The position numbers and the translations under genes were made by a program. Shown here in pieces: positions 11,475 to 23,274 of a DNA stretch of 64,000 nt. The notes beneath the pieces are model-generated. The model made no database searches. It saw only the letters and a list, made by a program, of their open reading frames with translations, and had not been told where the DNA came from. The stretch covers positions 124,296-188,295 of the forward strand of contig JAJEKB010020357.1 in the NCBI GenBank assembly GCA_022393335.1, in the 5' to 3' direction. Source of the DNA: Macrotrachela quadricornifera. Lineage: Eukaryota; Rotifera; Eurotatoria; Philodinida; Philodinidae. Position 1 is the stretch's first letter. Each line of letters begins with the position of its first letter.

Positions 11475-14097
11475 CTACTTACTAGTAGAACAATTTATAG
11501 GTAATTCAAGAAGAAATTTTTGTACTCTATCATTTCCTTGATCATTAACATATAAATTTCCACTTGCGTCAAATTTTAAATCTCGTGGATTATTTAATTT
11601 AGCTGCTCCAGTTCCTGAAGAGCCAGTGCAACCAACTATGCATGTACCACCTGCTGAGTAATTGCCTGTCCATCTAACTACTCTGTCATTTCCTGCATCG
11701 ACTATATAGAGGAACCTGTACAATAAATAAACGAAATTAAACTTAAAATCATTGATTAGATTTGTTTCTGATAAGTCTTATATATTAATTATTTTAAGAT
11801 CTCAATGATATGTTGATGGATATGGATATTAACTCAATATAAACTATTCATTAACATACCCATTATTGTCGAGAATAACCGATCTAGGTTCATTTAGTCT
11901 AAATAAACCTGAGCCAGATGAACCTGTAACACCAGCTACGGTAATTCCACTAGTAGCTCCGGCAGTCCACATCTGAATACGATGATTGTCCATATCTGCT
12001 ACGTATAATGTCTGATTTTTATCCATGAAACTGCCATATGGTGTAGACAATTGATTAGCTGCGGAGCCCTGTCCATTATCACCTGCAAGCACTACACCAA
12101 CTGCACTATTAGGATAAAATCTTACAACTCGATGATAGTATGAATCTGTCACATAAATAACATTATTCACATCAATATACAAATCTCGCATATCACCGAC
12201 AACATTTGTTGAACTATTGGAAATTTGTGTAGTTGCTACTGTTGAACCAGGTGGAAATCTTTGTATTCGGTAATTTAAAGTGTCACCCACAATTATACCA
12301 CCCATCTGATCGACGGCAATACCTTTAGGTTGATTCAGTTGGCTAGAACTATTTCCCGCCGTACCATTACCACCGACTACAATACCAGATGTTGCATTAA
12401 CTATATATTTCACAACTCGATGATTTTCTCGATCGGTAATGTACAAAGTGTAATTATTATCGACAAAAATGCTCACTGGTGCATTTAGAGAACTCGTATC
12501 GGTGCCTGGCACTCCGTTTTTGTTACCTGCTACAGTTATTCCCACTGGATTCCATGTAGCACATGATGGAATTTCTAATGCATAAATGCCAGTTGGAACA
12601 TCTAAAAATATATTTATAATTTGCATTACTTTAGATAGACAAGAACGTATACTTTACAAGTGATGGTTGCTGTATCTGTTGTAACAGTAATAGTAGTGAT
12701 ATTATTAGACGTTATATTGATAGTGGTCACATCTGTTGTGATCTGAAGAGTTATATTGTTGCCTATTGTTGTATTGTCTGTTGTATTCATTGTTATATTG
12801 TTTGTCGTTGTCGTTGTCATTGTCATCGTTGTAGTTGATGTTAATTCTATAAAAAAAACTCTAGTTCAATGAATATATTTTTTTCTCAAGACAAACAACG
12901 TTTTATATATGAATATATGATGCCAATAATATTTAATGATCAGAGTGATCAATACAACAAACAATATATGACATCTTAAAACTTAGATTCTCTGAATAGT
13001 GCACTGGTTTTCTCTCCAATTTTGACAAAATCACTTATTAGATATGAATGACTCAGAGTAGTTCAATCTAGTAAAAATATAATTGTCTGATAATTTAAAT
13101 TCTCCTCGAATTCTATCGTCAAATTCGTCGTTGCGCATAAACTTTCAAAATAAACATTTGATGAATGACAAGAAAATAGGGTTTATTTCAATTTCTATAG
13201 CTTATTTTAAAAGCACAAAGATATTATTAAGCAATGAAATACAAGATCTAGTATTCAATATCAATGATCCATGAAAAATAGACAATAATACATTTGTGTG
13301 TTTTAAATGATAACGCATGATTGATACGAAAGTGTGTACCAACCGGCAAATGCTAAGTGTTATAGAAACCTGATCAATCAAAAAAAAAATGATTAGTTGT
13401 ATAATGAAGTCTACAGTGCTGCAAACAATGTCATAGTTGAGCATGCTATCGTACTCTTTGCTGCCATCTAAACAATTCAAATATCTTTTATATCTGTTAT
13501 TGATTCATACATGGCGCATTACGGAATTCTGATGGGTTATCGTTTTGACTTTAAAATCTGATATTTCAATATTGCATCCAAAAATATTCTAACAAAATCT
13601 TAGTATATGTGAATGTGTATATTCACATAGTAGTACATATTAATTAGTTAGTTAACTAGTTAATTACCATAAAAAGATTGATAAATATTCAATTTTATTC
13701 TTTAGATTTATGAGTGAGCTGAAAAAGGTTTTGAAGTATAAAAATATTTAGATATATTTCAATAGCCTTTTCCTATCAATAGATAAATTATCTATCCTAC
13801 CTGTAGTGGTTTCTGATTTATTGAGATGTGAAATAAGACCTGCAGCAATAGCTGTAACAAGTAATATTACAGTCAACGTCGAAAAAAAAACAAATAGCCT
13901 TGAACACCGAGAACAATATTTACTAAAATGTATTCATTTAAAATTTATTGACAAACAAAAACAGAAAAAAAAACTGCTCACATTTCTTTCCGTCTTTGTT
14001 TATTATTTTTATTTAATTTTCTACTATTTTCATTAGTAAGATCCAGCCAATTGAAGCGTTTGTTGTCTTTCTTTTTTAATATAAGAGACAAAATCAT
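11475..14097 (-). CDS. Type II membrane NHL-repeat protein
   Basis: My model has five exons: 14097-13982, 13922-13801, 12846-12658, 12601-11860 and 11715-11475, giving 469 residues. An N-terminal Lys-rich cytoplasmic tail leads to one membrane segment (about 48-70, FFSTLTVILLVTAIAAG). A Thr/Asn-rich stalk (about 80-142) with many N-glycosylation sites follows. The extracellular part is a series of NHL repeats with the periodic pattern LNAPVSIFVDNNYTLYITD..NHRVVKY, forming a predicted beta-propeller. There is no RING or B-box, so this is not a TRIM-NHL protein. Large sets of such NHL proteins occur in bdelloid rotifers (recalled). The ligand is unknown. Intron 2 is 954 bp long. The start exon is uncertain: coding-like exons upstream (14126-14852) may belong to this gene. 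Confidence 0.78.
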
Positions 14098-14125
14098 ATC
14101 TAATAAAAATTAAAATAATACTTAC

Positions 14126-14852
14126 TATAGACTTATTATATGTATCATTCGAAATTAAATCATGATAGATATTCTATCATAATAACAGATATTTGATCAT
14201 TGAAATCAAGAGAATTTTCAACTAATCTTACTTGATGTTTGTGTGTATCACTTACAAAAACGTTTCTATAAGTATTATCATTTTCTATTATTTGAGTTGA
14301 ATAATCAGTTGATTGATGTGTGTATCTTCTGCTGTTACTGTTTTCGCAATCATTCTGTTGAATCTGCCATATATAAAAATATAGTATGAAAAATATCGAT
14401 TGTTTTTTGAAAAGACGAAGTTTTTTTATTTGTCTTACTTGTAAGGGTGAAATACGAGAACGACGTATTTTAGTTCTATTAACCAAATGTGTTGCACTCA
14501 ATGATATTTTATCGCTATCATTCGTATTGATTGAAGCCTTTTGAGTATTTAAAGTACTTGCAATGCTTAGTGATCTAATAGTAGTATGAATGACACTATT
14601 TGATTGTGTATTTGTTGTACTTGATGGATTATTTATCTATATTAATTATTTTTAGAATTATTAAATAAGAAATAGAGACATGTTCACTTGTTTCTTTCGA
14701 GCTTGATGGTATCGACGATGACGAAATAATTTGCTAACACGTGCTTTTGATGATGGTTGACTTTCTAAATTCTTCGAATTCATAACAAGTTGATTAGAGA
14801 ATAAAGAAACGTTATTGATTTCACTTGGTCTCATTAGTTTTTGTTCTGTCAT
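14126..14852 (-). CDS. Unassigned coding-like exons upstream of the NHL gene
   Basis: Three exons join in phase: 14852-14688, 14636-14439 and 14363-14232, each with a GT donor and AG acceptor. A short fourth (14173-14126) is also possible. They encode a polar Ser/Thr/Asn/Lys-rich polypeptide starting MTEQKLM, with basic clusters such as RTKIRRSR and no recognised domain. They run toward the NHL gene on the same strand. The phase at the end of exon 3 or 4 does not match the NHL exon at 14099, so I could not join them. They could be a cytoplasmic extension of the NHL protein through a splice I missed, an alternative 5' end, or a separate small gene. Confidence 0.4.
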
Positions 14853-16870
14853 CTTTGTGAGTTTTATTTTATTTATAATTCAGAAATTTTATATTATTGA
14901 TTAATTCGAAGTATGTATGGAGAAAAATTATATGATGGAATCCGTGAGAATTAATTAGCATATGAGTATTATTATTAAGAAATAAGAAAAATGACATCTT
15001 ATATTATGTAAAGGTTTCAGTTGGTTTTGAATAACACATTTTCAACAATAGTAAGTGCGTCTACGAGAGAGAAAGACATTGAATTATGGAAATTTATTGT
15101 TTGTTGTGTATTGATAAGGTTTCTAGAATTTTATGCATGATATTAAATCAAAAGAATATATGTAGAATGTAAAACAGAATATTATTTATAAAAGAGATGA
15201 ATACTCAAGAAAGAAAATCTGAAATGCAAGGAGAGAATTTTAAATATATTATGATTTGAATAAATTTTTATTTGGTTGTATAGTGTCTAAAATAATGCAT
15301 ATATTGATGAAAAAATCTTTCAAAATATAAAAATAGTTTTGAACTCAGGTTAATTTTATCTTGTAAACTCTAACGAATATTGAACTATGCAAAGTTGTTT
15401 CATCTCTTCACTGCTTTTGAATGAAATTATGACTGTTTTACTATCTTTTAATCTATATAATTATAATTTCATTTTAAAGCAACAACAGAATGAACCAACT
15501 TTGGATATTGTACTAGTCGATAGGATTTACAAGATAAAAGTAATTTGAGGGTAAAGACGTTTTAACAGTTTTCCTCTTATTTGAATATAAAACAATATTC
15601 ATGATAAATTTTAAATTAGATGAAAACTTATATGAATACTTTTATATATTTTTTTGATAATATGCACCCAACTAGTATGACGCATTTAAATGTAAATTTG
15701 CTCCAAATAATACAGAATTGAATCAACTAAGGTATCTATATTCGAGAACTTTCGTGATTTAAACAAATAAATATATTTTTTAAACAATAAAATATTTTAT
15801 TTTCGTTTTAAATTCTATTTCATTAAAATAGAGTAGAATCATAATTATTAAAGCGATACATAAAACTATTTAAATGTGCTAACCTTTTGGGATTGAAAAT
15901 TAAAGATTCTTGAGATTTTATAATTAATTTTGAAGAAATTGAATAATTTATGTAGTTTTCAATGTACAATTTTAATTTTTTATTCTCTTTCAATATAATG
16001 GAAATTTTCGATCTTACATGATCATTTTTAATCCTTTAACACGACCAATATAGAAGATGTTATAAAGCACAAAACAAAAACAAAATGTACAATATAATGA
16101 ATTAGACAACATTAACATTTATATCATTATCTTGTGTTTTCTGATATTTGAATACCAGTGATTATGATGCAATTCAAATCCATTACCAAGTACCTATATT
16201 TGATTACTCAAGATATTAAGTACTACTTTGTATAATAATATATGAAGATTGATGAGTCTCGAGATTTTTCAATAAATTAAAAAACTATATAACTTCTACC
16301 ATTTCTTCAAAATAAACGATTCGATTTAATGATGAACAAACTCCAAGATGGCATGTCATATACTGCCGAAATTGCCCTCAAGTAATCTGATTACAAGCGA
16401 TACGAACAATGAATAGATATTTCTAGAGATTAAGAACGAGATGGCTTATTATCCTTTCTTCTTTTTTTCTCTTATTTTTATTTATATTCTACTCGTCTTT
16501 TCTTCACGTTTATGCATATACATTGCTTGTTCGGCTTCTCCCTTTTGTTTTTTTTTCTATACTCGTTTTTATTTTGTTTTCTCCCCGCTGGTACTAGTAG
16601 TAAGCACTATGTTCTCCTAAGTTGTCATAGATTTTTTTTCAACCATAGCATGTATTATTTACTAATACAAAGAAGAACAGAACAAGTGATCTTTACGAAA
16701 ATGCTTTTCGTATGTTCGACATATGCACGGAACGTAATTTTGTTTTATTGGATGCAATTATCTTTCTCACTTGTACTATATAAACTACATTTTTTTCACA
16801 ATCGTCATTTGTACCCTAATTTTTTTGTTTATTTGTACTTAAACGTATACAAGGATACTCGAAAAACAGG
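14853..16870. other. Intergenic, no gene seen
   Basis: AT-rich spacer of about 2 kb. One 142-codon open frame at 16512-16940 is dominated by Phe/Leu runs from T-rich DNA and overlaps the true gene in another frame. I do not count it as coding. Confidence 0.45.
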
Positions 16871-17479
16871 ATGTACTCTAGCAATAACAACAACATGTGT
16901 ACAATGTGTTCTATTCTTTCGTTGGCCATTCTTGGCTTAGTTAGTACCATCAAGTACGTGAATATACAAAAAATGAATCATCTATATATGAACACCATCT
17001 GTCTTCTTGTCAATCATACATGTATTGAGCAACAATGCCAAGATTGTAGTGGAGGTGTTGGTTGGAGCGAACGTATTTGCACGAACTATTCATGTTGGGA
17101 TGAGCATCTGTCAATGTGGTACTCTATTTGGAATGGTATGGAAATAGAAAATGTTCTTATTCTCGATCGTGCCCGTCAATGTAATCAAAAAGTGGAGGTA
17201 GGAAATTTGTTACTACCGATAACTTACAGTTTTAATTCTTTTAATAAATTAATTTAGGTTGGCAACAACTATACATGTTTCTATCACAGGTCAAATGTCG
17301 GTCTAATCAAATTGAGCTTACCTGATGGAGGTTTTTACTTAGTTTTATTCTCTATCTCTTTCGGTCTCATTGGCGGTTCATTCATTTGTACCTTGTTAAT
17401 GATTTTGGTCGGTTGGATTCAAAGAACTCGCTCGACGTCTTATCGTCTTGCTGCACAAGATTCTGTCGCCTACACTTGA
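16871..17479 (+). CDS. Two-pass membrane protein with Cys-rich ectodomain
   Basis: Two exons, 16871-17197 and 17258-17479, join in phase 0 across a 60-bp intron to 182 residues. A short hydrophobic segment lies near residues 13-28. A loop of about 90 residues follows with many cysteines (CIEQQCQDC, CTNYSC, QCNQ, TCFYH) and three N-glycosylation sites (NHT, NYS, NYT). A strong second membrane segment follows (FYLVLFSISFGLIGGSFICTLLMI), then a short basic tail. The topology, with both ends inside and a disulfide-rich loop outside, resembles BK-channel beta subunits (KCNMB) or insect TipE. The sequence match is too weak to assign. Codon use is less AT-rich than in neighbouring genes. The start codon is uncertain because an upstream exon could exist. 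Confidence 0.6.
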
Positions 17480-17905
17480 AATTAAATGGCATAAGAAGTC
17501 ATTGACTTTAAACAGCATCGTAGAATTGATTAAATATTTTTTTTTAAATATTTTTCATTTATTCATGCAATTATTTTATTCAGATATATCATTGTCTACA
17601 AAATCTTATGTTACATTTTTGATATTGTTCATTTTAAAACTGTACAGGAATCTCTCATCATCTCTGTTTTATTTTTTCGATAGGTCTATATATTGAGTTT
17701 TTATTTATACAAATAAATTTCGAACGCATCCTTCACACTATCAACTCTCCATTTTAATCTTATTTTGTATGTAAACGTGGCATCGTATTATTCATAGGAA
17801 ATCAAGCAAAATGATGGATTTTAATGGGGGATTTCGTTTTTTTTTCAAGATTCATTACGTTTTATGACGGTTATATTCATACTTGAAATAATAATTCTTT
17901 TTTAT
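17480..17905. other. Intergenic, no gene seen
   Basis: T-rich sequence between the two-pass membrane gene and the inverted-repeat element; probably includes that gene's 3' untranslated region. Confidence 0.45.
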
Positions 17906-18071
17906 ATCTCTTCCTTTTATTTTAATAAAGACTAATAATTAATTAACTAACGATTAAAATACATATTATGATAATCTATTAATAAAAAGAATAAATAAAT
18001 ACAATATATGAAATATCAAATATATAAGACATAAAACATAAGTGATGTTTCGAACGTTCGTCAACAGAGTA
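17906..18071 (+). repeat. Left terminal inverted repeat
   Basis: Left arm of the 613-bp element. It includes the perfect 10-bp palindrome CGAACGTTCG at about 18051-18060 near its inner end. Confidence 0.8.
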
Positions 18072-18350
18072 AAGATGTTGCTAAGCGATGAATCAATGAG
18101 TGATAGTGCGCTGCCAATTGATAATTAAAATGATTATGACATTATTCCAGTTTAATCAACCACAACGCCTGGGAAATTGGTGACCGTTTATTTGGTCGAA
18201 TATTGTACAACGAATTGGACTGGACTATGGCTATTTTGAAGTGTCAGAAGATGGCATTGATGAAGAGAAAAAAATTGAATAGTATAAAATAGGACATTAT
18301 TCTCGCACAATAAGACAGAACAAATTTTCTCATTTATTTAACGTCGTGAG

Positions 18351-18518
18351 TACTCTGTTGGAGAGCGTTTTTAACGTTCGAAACGTCACTTATGTTTTGT
18401 GTCCTATATATTTGATATTTCATATATCGTATTTATTTTTTTTATTAATAAATTATAATATATATTTTAATCATTGTTTAATTAAATATTAGTCTTTATT
18501 AGAATAAAAGGAAGAGAT
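18351..18518 (-). repeat. Right terminal inverted repeat
   Basis: Right arm, the reverse complement of 17906-18071. Its inner end differs by a short insertion next to the AACGTT core. Confidence 0.8.
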
Positions 18519-20149
18519 CACTATAGGATTACAATAATAAATAAATATATGACCAATTCATATCAATCTATAATATATAAAAACAAAACAACATATCATC
18601 ATAAAACTAAAAAATAGTAAAATTCGAAGACACGCTTTTAATTGTTTGGACTATAGACCAATGAATAATTGAATATTTCTCTCATATTAATAAAGAGAAA
18701 ATTGATGAAAATTGTTTCAAGTAGCATAATTGACTTCAATAAATAAGTGAAACCTTTAGTAAACTGTAAAAAAAATGATTTTTCTAATGCAGAGTAATCT
18801 ACACTCTTACTTTCTCGCTTAATTCTTCACATTAGTATCGTTCTCTCCTTATATTTATACTATTGATACATGTTTTCCTACTTAATGTGTTAAAAATAGA
18901 ACGATACCTATTATTCACCACTTTACTGCGATCGATTCACGAGTCCCAATTGTGAATATCAGTGAATCTCTTCAAATATAGATGAGAATCGGTAAATATC
19001 GGTGAATACTCGTCATTAATAAAACGGTTACTGATTCACAACACAGATAGTAATATATTAAATGAATACCTATTTATATTTATAAGTAACTGTGACTTTT
19101 TCAAATAGAATCATTTTTATCTAGTGGCAGAGTCTATATAACCATAGCTACATTATATATTAAATAGCTGTTAATGTTTACAAAAGATATGGAAACATGA
19201 TAATCACCAAAACTGCAAAAAATCAAGTTTTCATTCAAAATTTAACATCAAACCACTGTAGTAACATAATATCTACGGCTAGATATTATTCACAACGATT
19301 CGTAATTGTCATATTTATGATAAGTAATCTGGACATATGAAAAAACTCTGTGTTATTGTATTTCTTTGTCAATCCATTCTATAAAGATAAAGAAAACACT
19401 TAATTATAATCGTATTTTTTCAATGAATTTTCTTGCAAATGATATAATGTATAATAAGTAACTATTCATTTCTTTTAGAATATAGAATATAAATAAGAAT
19501 AATTATAGCTAAAAATATATAACATCAAGCATTAAAATCATTAGAGTTGGTATGTATTCATTTAATATTGACAAGATGAATTTTGTTTTGTTTTTTTAGA
19601 ATGAACTTCAGTCAATATTTATCATAAAGAAATACGTATGTTGATAAGTTGTTTATGTAAGTGAGAAATTAAATCAATTCAAGGGTTTTAATAAACTCTT
19701 AGCAAATAAATAATTTAATTTGTTTTCCTATGAATAAATCAACGTATTGATGAAATGGAAACATTATTGACGTCATGCAATAATTCAATTTAATTATTAT
19801 TCATATGAGATTATTAGAATATAGATTTTAACTGTTAAAATTGTAATAATGTATTACAAAATAGAAAATTCAACAATTAGAAGTTATAATAAAAAAATAA
19901 ATTAATCTACGAGTAAATAATAATAATCACAATTATTTGATATTTTTATCAAATGGTAGCAATGAGACTTTCTTTATTAAATTTAATTTGTTAAAAGAAA
20001 TTTTTAAAACAAATGAAAATTTTATAAGTGTGTTCTGAGCAGATGGTTGAATTACTCTTTCACATGAGTTATTTACTTTTTACTCTTGCCTTTCTTCTAT
20101 TGAGATATTCTCTAATACTTTTAAACATCAACCATACTAAAATATAAAA
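18519..20149. other. Intergenic, no gene seen
   Basis: AT-rich spacer. At 18945-19012 there are several imperfect copies of a GTGAATATC / GGTAAATATC motif, a weak degenerate repeat. No exon was recognised. Confidence 0.45.
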
Positions 20150-20752
20150 ATGGAACAAGAATTACCTTTACAATCACAACCAAATGTAATAATCACTCAA
20201 AAATCAAATCATATAATAATGTCATATTTTTGGGTTCGTCTTCTATTAATTGCTGCTACTGTAAAATCAATTTTAGGTCTTATCATCCTATTCTTTCTAT
20301 TTGGTGTATCTATCAGTGTATTCATTATTGGTTTTCATTTTCGACATTCATATTACTGTCCAATTGAACGTAATATAAGTCATTTTTTGATTGTTGCTGG
20401 TAGTCTATCAATGGAATGGATTATTCTTAGTATTATTCTTTCAATGATTACAATTGTTCTAAAAAATATTCAATCGATTATGTTAGTTGTTTTTATCATT
20501 CTAATAGCTATAATAATAATTATTACTAATATTTTTTTATTTATTTGGATAATATATGGTACTATATGGACATTAAAAGTCTTAGGCACAGTTCAACATA
20601 CAAATCCACATATTCAAACATTTTGTCGACAGATATTATATCAATTTACTTTAGGATATTTAGTTATAAATTATATTATTGTTACTTTACAATGTTGGTA
20701 TCGACTTTGTATTGTTATATTTTGTTCAATACAAAGACATGAAATAAATTAA
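20150..20752 (+). CDS. TMEM272-like four-pass membrane protein
   Basis: A single uninterrupted exon of 200 residues. After a polar head (about 1-24) there are four hydrophobic segments near 45-65, 78-102, 107-135 and 166-192. Between the first and second lies the motif YYCPIERNI followed by FLIVAGS, and after the third the motif IWIIYGTIWTL. This C-P..R.I..-FLIVAG layout is the pattern I associate with TMEM272-like proteins, which are numerous in rotifers and other invertebrates and have no assigned function. The lack of introns, unlike most neighbours, would suit a gene family spread by duplication or retroposition. The family call is moderate; the membrane topology is clear. Confidence 0.72.
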   Translation: MEQELPLQSQPNVIITQKSNHIIMSYFWVRLLLIAATVKSILGLIILFFLFGVSISVFIIGFHFRHSYYCPIERNISHFLIVAGSLSMEWIILSIILSMITIVLKNIQSIMLVVFIILIAIIIIITNIFLFIWIIYGTIWTLKVLGTVQHTNPHIQTFCRQILYQFTLGYLVINYIIVTLQCWYRLCIVIFCSIQRHEIN

Positions 20753-23274
20753 TTCTTTTTTTTTATTCGAAAAAAATAGCTATTTCCTATAGACATATAT
20801 TATATTATAATAATCCTGGAATAAAGTGAATTTTATTGTATAATACAAATAAATTTAATTGAAGATGCACTATTTACATAATTTGAGATAAATTTTACTT
20901 ATCTCTTTTATATCATAGAAGTAAAAGATAATATAAATAAAAAAACTTTCAATTGATTATCTAATATTCATTATATAATCAACTATCACTTAAAATTGAA
21001 TTTTTTATTGACATTCAAAAAATTATATTTTAAAATAACTTTTCAGAAAAGTTTTGTTCTAAGCAGTCTATGTTTGAGTTCATTCGAAAAAGTATATATC
21101 CAAATCAACGTTCTCTATTTTCGTAATGATAATTCACTTTTATTTTTGCTCAATGAGTACACCTAATAGTCTTGTATATATTATTCAAAATTATGAAACC
21201 TTTATACGATATAACATATACTTTCTTTTGTTGACAGAAATAAAAACATACAATAATTAAGATGTGAAGCATCTATATAGTGACGCAGCACGAGTTTTCT
21301 TTATTTATGTAGTCCTTCGTGTACGTATTTGACCTTCACATACTTTGTGTGTTTTTTGCTGTACCAATATTTATACTTAGTGTCGCAATGATCTAAAGAA
21401 CGGCGTGTCACTAAAAACTCATTAGAACGTGATGATAAAATTTCATAATCGAATCAATAAGTTCTGTTTTTTTATCTTTAACACCAGATCTCATTTTTTT
21501 TACAAAAAACTACATAAAAAAGACGATTTTGACGATTTGACCATCATCTTTTGCATAAGATAATTTCACTGTTGAGATAATTAAAATAAAATGGTGCAGT
21601 CGTAACAACATCCACTTACTTATTCCATCTTATATTCCAAACTGACTCGCATTGATTGTTGCACATAGATAAAGAGTTTCGACATCATTATGCGCTCTCT
21701 TAGAGCGTATTACTAGTCCTATAGTATTTTGATAATAAAACTCCCTTCTGATGAGTAATGTGTTTGCGTCACGATTGTCGTGCAGTATGTATTAATCTAT
21801 CTTCAAATACAATTCCTTTCTTCATTTATTTTGCATACTTCAAATTTGCTCTTCATTAATCGTACCCACACTCAACTCTCAATAGTATTCAACTTTTGGG
21901 TAATATTGACCAACTGACAATAGTAAAGTGCTATACACTGTTCTGGTTAGATGCTTGAACATGCTTGTGATCAAACGATACGCCTGCAATTATTGAAAAT
22001 GTGTTCTTTCTCTCCTTTCTTTTAAAGCTAGTGTTCGACAATGTTCTTAGGTAATCAACTACTAAAGTTACTTCACCTATATGAATTTCTTACTAAAATG
22101 AATTTTCTCATCTAACCCAACGTTGCCTTCAACTATACACTTCATCTGTATACCTTTTCTATATTTAAATCGGTCTTCTGTGCTTATCTTGCAAAGTTGT
22201 GAATTAAATTTTCAGAAAACTTTTCTTGTAGCCATTTTATTTGAATTTCCTGAAAATTGGCATTTGTCATCGCATGGTCCGAACGAGAGAAGGAGAATGC
22301 TTCTTGTCAAAAAATTTTATGAAGATAAAAGTGAGAATTATTCACCCTCAACGTGATTGTTGATGCACATATTGAGATCTGCCACATTCCATAGACTCTA
22401 TTTCAACTTCTTCATCCAGTGGTCTCGGAAGTAATCGATGATATCTTAAGGGCAAGATATTACTAGAAAGAGAGAAAATAATAGCATGAACACAGTGAGA
22501 GAGCGGACAGTACAGAGAAAATCAGGGATGCGTGAACATAGTGAATATGGATAGCTGTTCTTTTCGTCTCTATCAAAGACACAGAGCAGCTAACATATAA
22601 GTAAACGTCGCTTTGACCTCTGTCAAAAGGCACAAAAAGAGAAAACGTATTGACGTGCTCTATTTCGCTCCCAAATTTCTTCTTTTCTGGATTTTGTCTT
22701 TCCAGATTTTACTTTTCCGGATGTCTTTACATATTTGATACAAACAATACAACATCGACAATTGCGCTTCATTAGTCATTGCCTTCGTAGAAAACCAATT
22801 GAATTCAACGTGCATGCCCTGTACACTCAAAAATTTGACCGTGGAAAGCGTTAGCGTGGTAGATTCCGCTCAAAACATGCTGATTAATTGACAAGGCTGA
22901 TCGACGAGTACAAAATGGCTGTCGCGTACAAGAAATGCCCGTACGATATTGTTATCGCCTGTAAACCACGTCTGTCTACAGTCGAATGATAATGATGATA
23001 ATTGCATGAAGACTGCTTTTATATAAAACTATATTGATTACTGATTCAGTCAAGAGCACAAGTGATTTGATATTTTAGCGTAGCACTTCCAAAAATCATA
23101 TAAAATACAACCTTCCAATCTTTGCACAAAAGGCTAACGAAAGAAATTTTTGCTGTGAATCATGTATGACAAAACAAAATAATCATAATTTATTTATAAC
23201 CATTTTGACAGATCTATATAAAACTTGAATATTTCGGAATTGGTAAATACCGTCTATAAAGTTTGTAATTATCT
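20753..23274. other. Intergenic, no gene seen
   Basis: About 2.5 kb, with base composition less AT-rich between about 21250 and 23000 than the surroundings. It may be remnant coding or transposon sequence, but no frame reads as a known protein. Confidence 0.4.

Larger units (their letters stand above)
17906..18518. mobile_element. 613-bp inverted-repeat element (MITE/foldback-like)
   Basis: The left arm at 17906-18071 and the right arm at 18351-18518 are reverse complements over about 165 bp with roughly 85-90% identity and one short gap. Both arms begin ATCTCTTCCTTTTATT at the outer end. Both carry GAAATATCAAATATATA and TTTCGAACGTT toward the inside, and both end inside with CAACAGAGTA. The 279-bp centre has no open frame of note. 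This is the structure of a non-autonomous DNA transposon or foldback element. No clear target-site duplication is visible at the outer ends, so the true borders or the family remain open. Divergence between the arms suggests an old insertion. Confidence 0.8.

Noticed and set aside
13202..13480. 92-codon minus-strand open frame inside the NHL intron
   Set aside because: It lies between well-placed donor and acceptor sites and reads as low-complexity hydrophobic residues without a motif.
16512..16940. 142-codon open frame on the plus strand
   Set aside because: It is dominated by Phe/Leu from T-rich DNA and overlaps the exon of the two-pass membrane protein in another frame.
18945..19012. Imperfect repeats of GTGAATATC
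   Set aside because: The copies are too few and too degenerate to call a satellite or a binding-site array.
22123..22356. 77-codon plus-strand open frame
   Set aside because: It has no motif and no exon context, and its composition is typical of the surrounding spacer.
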